DNA from: AP-15 sp963796155
GTDB lineage: Bacteria > Pseudomonadota > Alphaproteobacteria > ATCC43930 > CGMCC-115725
Length of the DNA stretch: 64,000 nucleotides
Direction: 5' to 3'
NCBI GenBank assembly: GCA_963796155.1
Contig: CAWCKT010000047.1
Coordinates: 62,001 to 126,000 of the forward strand
The translations under genes and the position numbers were made by a program. Each line of letters starts with the position of its first letter. Positions within the stretch are counted from its first letter, which is position 1. The notes under the pieces were generated by a model that made no database searches, was not told the origin of the DNA, and saw only the letters and a program-made list of their open reading frames with translations. Below are positions 59,857 through 64,000 of this stretch, in pieces.

Positions 59857-60696
59857 ATGAGCGAACAGCAGCGCGTGGCGATCGTGACCGGTGCCGCCGG
59901 TGGCATCGGCCGGGAATTGGTGCTGGGTCTGCTCGGCAAGGGGCTCAAGGTCGCGGCGGTCGACCGCACCGCCCAGGGTCTCGCCGAATTCGCCAGGGCG
60001 GCGCAGGAGCGGCAGCATGGCGCCAATTTGCTGACGATCGAGGCGGACCTTGCCCGCGACGAGGCGATCGGCGAGATCGTCGCCAAAGCGCGCGGGCGTT
60101 TTGGGGTGATCGACGTCCTGGTCAACAATGCCGGTGTCGGCCAGGCGACGATGCGCACCGACAACCGGCAGCGCCCGATCAAGTTCTGGGAGGTGACCCC
60201 CGAGCAGTGGAAGCTCTTTGTCGCCGTCCACAACAACGCGCCGATGGCGCTGTCGCGCGCCGTTGTTCACGACATGATGCGCCAGAAATGGGGCCGCATC
60301 GTCAATATCACGACGAGCCTCGGCACAATGATCCGCGAGGGCTCGCCGACCTACGGTCCCTCGAAAGCGGCATTGGAGGCCTTCTCGGCGATCATGGCGA
60401 AGGACCTTGCCGGCACCGGCGTCACCGTCAACGTGCTGGTGCCGGGCGGGGTCACCAATACCGGGATGGTACCGCTCGAGGCCGGCTACGACCGCGCCGA
60501 AATGATCCAGCCGGCGGTGATGGCGCCGCCGCTGAACTGGCTGGTGTCGGACGCGGCCGGCGGTGTCACCGGGCGGCGTTTCCTGGCGGTGCATTGGGAT
60601 CCGAGCCTGCCGCCCGAACAAGCCGCCGCGAAAGCCGGCGCCCCGGTCGCCTGGACCGAGATCGCGACGATGCCGATAGAGCCGCCGCGGCGTTGA
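59857..60696 (+). CDS. SDR family oxidoreductase
   Basis: A 279-residue short-chain dehydrogenase. It has VAIVTGAAGGIGRELVLGLL, VLVNNAGVGQATMRTDNRQ with an unusual loop after the NNAG motif, and the catalytic TTSLGTMIREGSPTYGPSKA. The C-terminal tail is longer than in the preceding SDR and ends VAWTEIATMPIEPPRR, with a WDPSLPPEQAAAKAG segment I have seen in SDRs of aromatic or lignin-fragment degraders. GGGAGGAAACG precedes the ATG. It is third in a run after the MetX-like and SDR genes. Confidence 0.9.
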   Translation: MSEQQRVAIVTGAAGGIGRELVLGLLGKGLKVAAVDRTAQGLAEFARAAQERQHGANLLTIEADLARDEAIGEIVAKARGRFGVIDVLVNNAGVGQATMRTDNRQRPIKFWEVTPEQWKLFVAVHNNAPMALSRAVVHDMMRQKWGRIVNITTSLGTMIREGSPTYGPSKAALEAFSAIMAKDLAGTGVTVNVLVPGGVTNTGMVPLEAGYDRAEMIQPAVMAPPLNWLVSDAAGGVTGRRFLAVHWDPSLPPEQAAAKAGAPVAWTEIATMPIEPPRR

Positions 60697-60775
60697 ACGG
60701 GCGTAGGGCGGAATGCGCAGCGCGTTCCGCCAGCCGCTGCTCAACGTCGTCGACAAGGAAAAGTGGCACTGACGT

Positions 60776-61177
60776 CTATTCGAGAGTTCGCGGATCGTCG
60801 ATGGCGAACGTCAGGTGCTGGGTCGGCTGAGGCGTGGTGGTCATCAGGCTCACCCCGTCCGGCGCCTCGAAACGGTGCCACGCCCCTTGCGGGACGATCA
60901 CCACCATTCCCGCCTTCAGCGCATGGGATTGCGGCCCATCCTCGGTCATGATGTGAAAGGTCACCGCACCGTCGACGACCTGCACGATCTCGTCCCCGTT
61001 GATGTGGCGCTCCCACGGGCCTTCTCCGGAGAATTTGGCGGCATTGATGGCGCTGTCGCGATAGGGCGCCAGTCGCACGAAGGAGCCCTGGCGATCGGCT
61101 TCCGGCGTTTCCGGGGTGCGGCCGCGCAACATCCTCAGCTTCGCCATCTCGGCGTTGAGATCGATAATCGTGAGCAC
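60776..61177 (-). CDS. Cupin-domain protein
   Basis: A 133-residue single-domain cupin. The motif 1 region INGDEIVQVVDGAVTFHI has a metal-binding Glu/Gln pattern, and motif 2 is PQGAWHRFEAPDGVSLMTTT with a His ligand. Small cupins bind Fe, Zn or Mn; some are dioxygenases or isomerases, others only bind ligands. The GTG start with GGAGGGAAGC fits. It is on the opposite strand to its neighbours, divergent from the enolase-superfamily gene, with which it may share a regulatory region. Confidence 0.85.
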   Translation of the reverse strand: MLTIIDLNAEMAKLRMLRGRTPETPEADRQGSFVRLAPYRDSAINAAKFSGEGPWERHINGDEIVQVVDGAVTFHIMTEDGPQSHALKAGMVVIVPQGAWHRFEAPDGVSLMTTTPQPTQHLTFAIDDPRTLE

Positions 61178-61248
61178 GCTTCCCTCCGCTTGGCTATGAC
61201 GCGGGTCGTGTTAGCATCGACGGCGGTGTTGAGCGAGGACTTAAAATC

Positions 61249-62415
61249 ATGAAGATCGTCGATATCCGCACGATACCGCTCTCTTATCGCTGCGAGCCGC
61301 CCTATGGCAGCGCCGGCGGGATGCAGGCGCGGCGCGGCGGCCTGCTCGTCGAGATCGAGACCGACGAGCGCATGATCGGAATCGGCGAGGCCGGGGTTGG
61401 CGGTGGCGCCACTGCGGGCGTCATCGAAAAGGTATTGCGGCCCATGCTGATCGGCGAGGACCCGCTGCTGATCGAGGGGCTGTGGCAGAAGATGTTCGCG
61501 CGGACCCGCCAATACGGCCGCCGCGGCATCGTCATGAACGCGATCAGCGGCATCGACATCGCGCTCTGGGACATCGCCGGCAAGGTTGCCAAGCTGCCGC
61601 TCTACCGCCTCCTCGGCGCCTGCCGCGACCGGGTCGAGGCCTATGCCAGCGGCGGCTTCTACCAGCAAGGGAAATCGATCGACGACCTCGCCGGCGAGGC
61701 TGAGGGCTACCGCGCCCGCGGCTTCAAAGGCATGAAGATGAAGATCGGGCGCAACCCGTCCACGCAGACCCATCTGCGTCATCTTGTCGACCATTCCGAT
61801 CTGTGCGAGGTCGAACCCGAGGAGGACATCGCCCGCGTCGCCGCAGTGCGCCGCGCACTCGGACCACAGGCCAAGCTGATGGTCGACGTCAACTGCGCTT
61901 GGAGCCCATCCTTCGCGATCGAAATGGGCCGGGCGCTCGAGCCCTATAAGCTCTATTGGATCGAGGAGCCGGTGGCGACCGACGACATCGACGGTAGCGC
62001 GATGGTCGCTGATGCGCTCGGCACTCCGATCGCCGGTTACGAGACCGAGATCGGGCTCGACGGCTTTCGCGAACTGATCACCCGCGGTGCAGTCGATATC
62101 GTCCAGCCCGACCTCGCCTGGTCCGGCGGCTTCTCGGAATGCCGACGCATCGCTGCCGTGGCACAGGCATACCACCGCCTGGTGGCGCCGCACGCCTTTG
62201 CCAGCGCGGTGACGCTCGCCGCCTCGCTGCACTTCATCGCCGCGATCCCCAACGGGCTGGTGCTCGAATTCGACCAGAACCCGAACGGGCTGCGCGACGA
62301 GCTCTTGAAGGAGCCGATCGGGATCGACGGCGACGGGATGATCAGGCTGCCGGAACGGCCCGGTCTCGGCATCGAGCTCGACCGCTCCGCGATCGAGCGC
62401 TATCGCAGCGAATGA
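61249..62415 (+). CDS. Mandelate racemase/muconate lactonizing enzyme family protein
   Basis: A 388-residue enolase-superfamily enzyme. Catalytic positions can be read: KMKMKIG (Lys 163/165), VDVN (Asp 213), IEEP (Glu 239), YETE (Glu 265) as metal ligands, and APH (His 315), giving the mandelate racemase-type His/Lys pair. The family abstracts a proton alpha to a carboxylate; acid-sugar dehydratases and racemases share this set. An unusual short insertion lies after KMKIGRNPS. It overlaps the DUF488 gene by 4 bases (ATGA). The substrate is probably a sugar acid or hydroxy acid, which is inference. Confidence 0.92.
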   Translation: MKIVDIRTIPLSYRCEPPYGSAGGMQARRGGLLVEIETDERMIGIGEAGVGGGATAGVIEKVLRPMLIGEDPLLIEGLWQKMFARTRQYGRRGIVMNAISGIDIALWDIAGKVAKLPLYRLLGACRDRVEAYASGGFYQQGKSIDDLAGEAEGYRARGFKGMKMKIGRNPSTQTHLRHLVDHSDLCEVEPEEDIARVAAVRRALGPQAKLMVDVNCAWSPSFAIEMGRALEPYKLYWIEEPVATDDIDGSAMVADALGTPIAGYETEIGLDGFRELITRGAVDIVQPDLAWSGGFSECRRIAAVAQAYHRLVAPHAFASAVTLAASLHFIAAIPNGLVLEFDQNPNGLRDELLKEPIGIDGDGMIRLPERPGLGIELDRSAIERYRSE

Positions 62416-62873
62416 CAGGCCCGGCGCTCTATACAATCGGCTACGAGAAGGCGCTGCTGGGGGACGTCCTTGCGACCCTCGCCACGGCGGGCGTGACGAC
62501 CCTGATCGACGTGCGCGACCGGCCGATTTCGCGGCGGCCCGGCTTCTCGAAGCGCCAGCTCGCGGCGGCGATCGAGGATGCCGGGATGCATTACGTTCAT
62601 CTGGCGGCGCTCGGGACGCCGCCGGAAGGCCGCCTTGCCAACCGGCGCGGCGAATGGGATCGGTTCTGGGGCATCGTCGAGGAGAAGCTCGCTCGCCCCG
62701 AAGCCGAGCTCGCGCTGCGGGAGGCCGCCGGGATCGCCCAAGCTGCGCCGAGCTGTCTGCTGTGCTATGAATCCGATTGGCAGACCTGCCATCGTCGCCG
62801 CGTCGCCGAAATCCTTTGCCGGCGCAACGGCTTCGCGGTGCGTCATTTAACGGTCCGCGCCGATACGCCATAA
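62412..62873 (+). CDS. DUF488 domain protein
   Basis: A 153-residue protein of the DUF488 family: ALYTIGYEKALLGDVLATLA, then VTTLIDVRDRPISRRPGFSK and the C-terminal SCLLCYESDWQTCHRRRVAE with two conserved Cys and His/Arg residues. The pattern DVR...C.E....CHR is the family signature, suggesting a small nuclease- or phosphatase-like active site, but its function is not established. Its start overlaps the enolase-superfamily gene stop as ATGA, so the pair is translationally coupled. Confidence 0.88.
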   Translation: MTGPALYTIGYEKALLGDVLATLATAGVTTLIDVRDRPISRRPGFSKRQLAAAIEDAGMHYVHLAALGTPPEGRLANRRGEWDRFWGIVEEKLARPEAELALREAAGIAQAAPSCLLCYESDWQTCHRRRVAEILCRRNGFAVRHLTVRADTP

Positions 62874-62950
62874 TCGCTCCCGGCGATCCGGCGACGACGA
62901 CGCGTCGACAAAACAGGAACGTTCGGCAGCCAAGCCAATTCAGTCGGATC

Positions 62951-64000
62951 ATGACAAGCTCCGTCCGATCGGTAGACATGGCCGCACGACACGTTCAGCG
63001 TGTTGGTCTGGTCGCACAAGGTGGCACACCCGTCGGGCCTGTGGAGGAGGTATCAACCTCCTGGGAGCGATCCGCGCACAAGTATGGCGTCAACGCCGAC
63101 AGTAGCGAGGCTCCGCGCATCCTGATGTCTGATGAGCTCAAAGGCCTTCGTGAACAGCTCGACGAGTTGATCCTCAGTGCACAGGAGGAGATCGATCGAC
63201 TTTATAAGGTGGTTCGCGAAGCAGGGTACACGCTCCTGTTCTGCAACTCGACCGGTGTCGCTGTCGAACACCGTGGTGACGAAGGCGATGCGAGCCGATT
63301 TAAATACTGGGGCACTTGGCTCGGCGGTGTGTGGTCCGAGGAGCTAGAGGGGACAAATGGCATCGGTACCTGCATCGCCGAAGAGCGGCCTGTAACCGTT
63401 CACAGAGGCCAGCATTATCGATCGCGCCACATAGATCTCAGTTGTTCGGGCGCGCCCATCTTTAACATCGATGGAAGATTGATCGCGGTTTTGGATGTCT
63501 CGGCAATCGATCCGGAGCGGTCGGAACGAGCGCATGCGTTGACAGGCGCCCTTACGGTGGCGGCAGCGCGCGCGATAGAGGAGCGCTTCTTCCGAGAACA
63601 GTTCCGCCGAGAGTGGATCGTTGCGGTTGCGCCTCCGAACGACGGCGCCACAGGCATGCTGCTTGCGGCCGACGGCAACCAGCGCGTTGTCGGGGCAAAC
63701 CGAACCGCGCGCACTTCGCTCTTGCTCGATGATCGGGCGCTGCGAGCCGGCGTCAGCCTGTGGAGCTTCTTTGAACGAGACCGTGCGCTCTTTCGGCGGA
63801 AGGATACGACCGATACCCCAGCGGTCCTCGTCATCGCCGGGAGCGACGAGACTCGGCCCGCATTGGTGACGCCCCCGGAAACCGACGTCAGGCGTCTGGC
63901 AGAGTGCTACGAGTATCGCCCTACACACACGCCCGCGCTCGGATTTGCTTGCCAATATGAGGCAGCTCGCGCCGCGGCCGCAGACACGCGGCGGCCTGCC
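62951..64000 (+). CDS. AcoR-type GAF-domain transcriptional regulator (3' end outside window)
   Basis: An open frame of 350 codons starts at ATG 62951 and runs off the window. The first 60 residues (VSTSWERSAHKYGVNADSSE, PRILMSDELKGLREQLDELI) and the GAF domain match the N-terminus of AcoR-like, often sigma-54-dependent, activators. The GAF domain reads LLFCNSTGVAVEHRGD, WSEELEGTNGIGTCIAEERP, CSGAPIFNIDGRLIAVLDVS. The second part (residues about 230-340) shows a PAS-like segment. The AAA+ and helix-turn-helix domains, if present, lie beyond 64000. Its position after the catabolic set suggests it may regulate those genes. Confidence 0.85.
   Translation, partial: MTSSVRSVDMAARHVQRVGLVAQGGTPVGPVEEVSTSWERSAHKYGVNADSSEAPRILMSDELKGLREQLDELILSAQEEIDRLYKVVREAGYTLLFCNSTGVAVEHRGDEGDASRFKYWGTWLGGVWSEELEGTNGIGTCIAEERPVTVHRGQHYRSRHIDLSCSGAPIFNIDGRLIAVLDVSAIDPERSERAHALTGALTVAAARAIEERFFREQFRREWIVAVAPPNDGATGMLLAADGNQRVVGANRTARTSLLLDDRALRAGVSLWSFFERDRALFRRKDTTDTPAVLVIAGSDETRPALVTPPETDVRRLAECYEYRPTHTPALGFACQYEAARAAAADTRRPA

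Noticed and set aside
1..64000. CRISPR arrays, insertion sequences, prophage genes, rRNA operon, replication origin
   Set aside because: I looked for regularly spaced repeats, transposase motifs, phage structural genes and rRNA sequence and found none.

Overview
This window looks like a chromosomal segment of a high-GC free-living alphaproteobacterium, probably an uncultured soil or freshwater member of the Rhodospirillales/Hyphomicrobiales type. The strongest phylogenetic marker is a circularly permuted tmRNA gene (minus strand, about 56410 down to 56101) encoding the tag ANDNFATEALAA, followed on the same strand by the alphaproteobacterial-type ClpXP adaptor gene sspB. Other markers fit: ETF-ubiquinone oxidoreductase beside a TPR lipoprotein and ispE, the tsaE-amgK-murU wall-recycling set, era-recO-parC, trpF-trpB-trpA, and several small alphaproteobacterial protein families. 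No insertion sequence, prophage, CRISPR array or replication origin was recognised.

Layout. 1-5.1 kb is accessory and decayed: a SnoaL-like gene, an MFS start relic, a molybdenum-hydroxylase relic, a broken MFS transporter, and a luciferase-like monooxygenase gene whose 3' third is duplicated on the far side of a DUF4258/DUF2283 gene pair. 5.2-10.5 kb holds tRNA-Gln, ispE, a TPR lipoprotein, ETF-QO and a uracil-DNA glycosylase. 10.5-18.5 kb holds an SMP-30 hydrolase, a D-aminoacylase-like amidohydrolase, an enoyl-CoA hydratase, murU-amgK-tsaE, an orphan branched-chain-type binding protein and a collapsed VapBC locus. 18.5-27.5 kb holds trpA-trpB-trpF coupled to mlaA, an ornithine cyclodeaminase homologue, mlaC, msrA, an ATP-grasp ligase and an SDR. 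27.6-34.6 kb holds exported proteins, a HIBADH-family dehydrogenase, HicAB, a DHA2 efflux pump, an amidohydrolase, an Ldh2 dehydrogenase and a lone PIN gene. 34.6-41.9 kb mixes relics with HAD, acetamidase, alcohol dehydrogenase and GNAT genes. 42-50.4 kb is mostly housekeeping: tRNA-Pro, a polysaccharide deacetylase, era, recO, parC, an ECF sigma/anti-sigma/sensor triad and class I fumarase. 51-56 kb has small hypothetical genes, a half BrkB gene, a quinone oxidoreductase, an acyl-CoA ligase and sspB. 56-64 kb has ssrA, thyX, a PPOX protein and a catabolic-looking group (MetX-like hydrolase, two SDRs, cupin, enolase-superfamily enzyme, DUF488), ending in an AcoR-type regulator cut by the window edge.

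Two things shape the annotation. First, many otherwise intact conserved genes (parC, recO, mlaA, enoyl-CoA hydratase, acetamidase, the monooxygenase, a small lipoprotein) are each broken by one or two single-base events. Nearly all of these read as insertions. Because parC is normally essential, sequencing or assembly indels are a serious possibility. Second, several loci carry nonsense codons, truncations or lesions of several kinds (0.9-2.6 kb, 18.2-18.4 kb, 34.6-35.1 kb, 40.6-41.1 kb, 52.3-52.8 kb) and look genuinely decayed. I did not find a convincing entirely new system. The most unusual structures are the repeat-flanked DUF4258/DUF2283 pair, the ssrA-sspB adjacency, the collapsed VapBC locus and the overlap-coupled mlaA-trpFBA arrangement.
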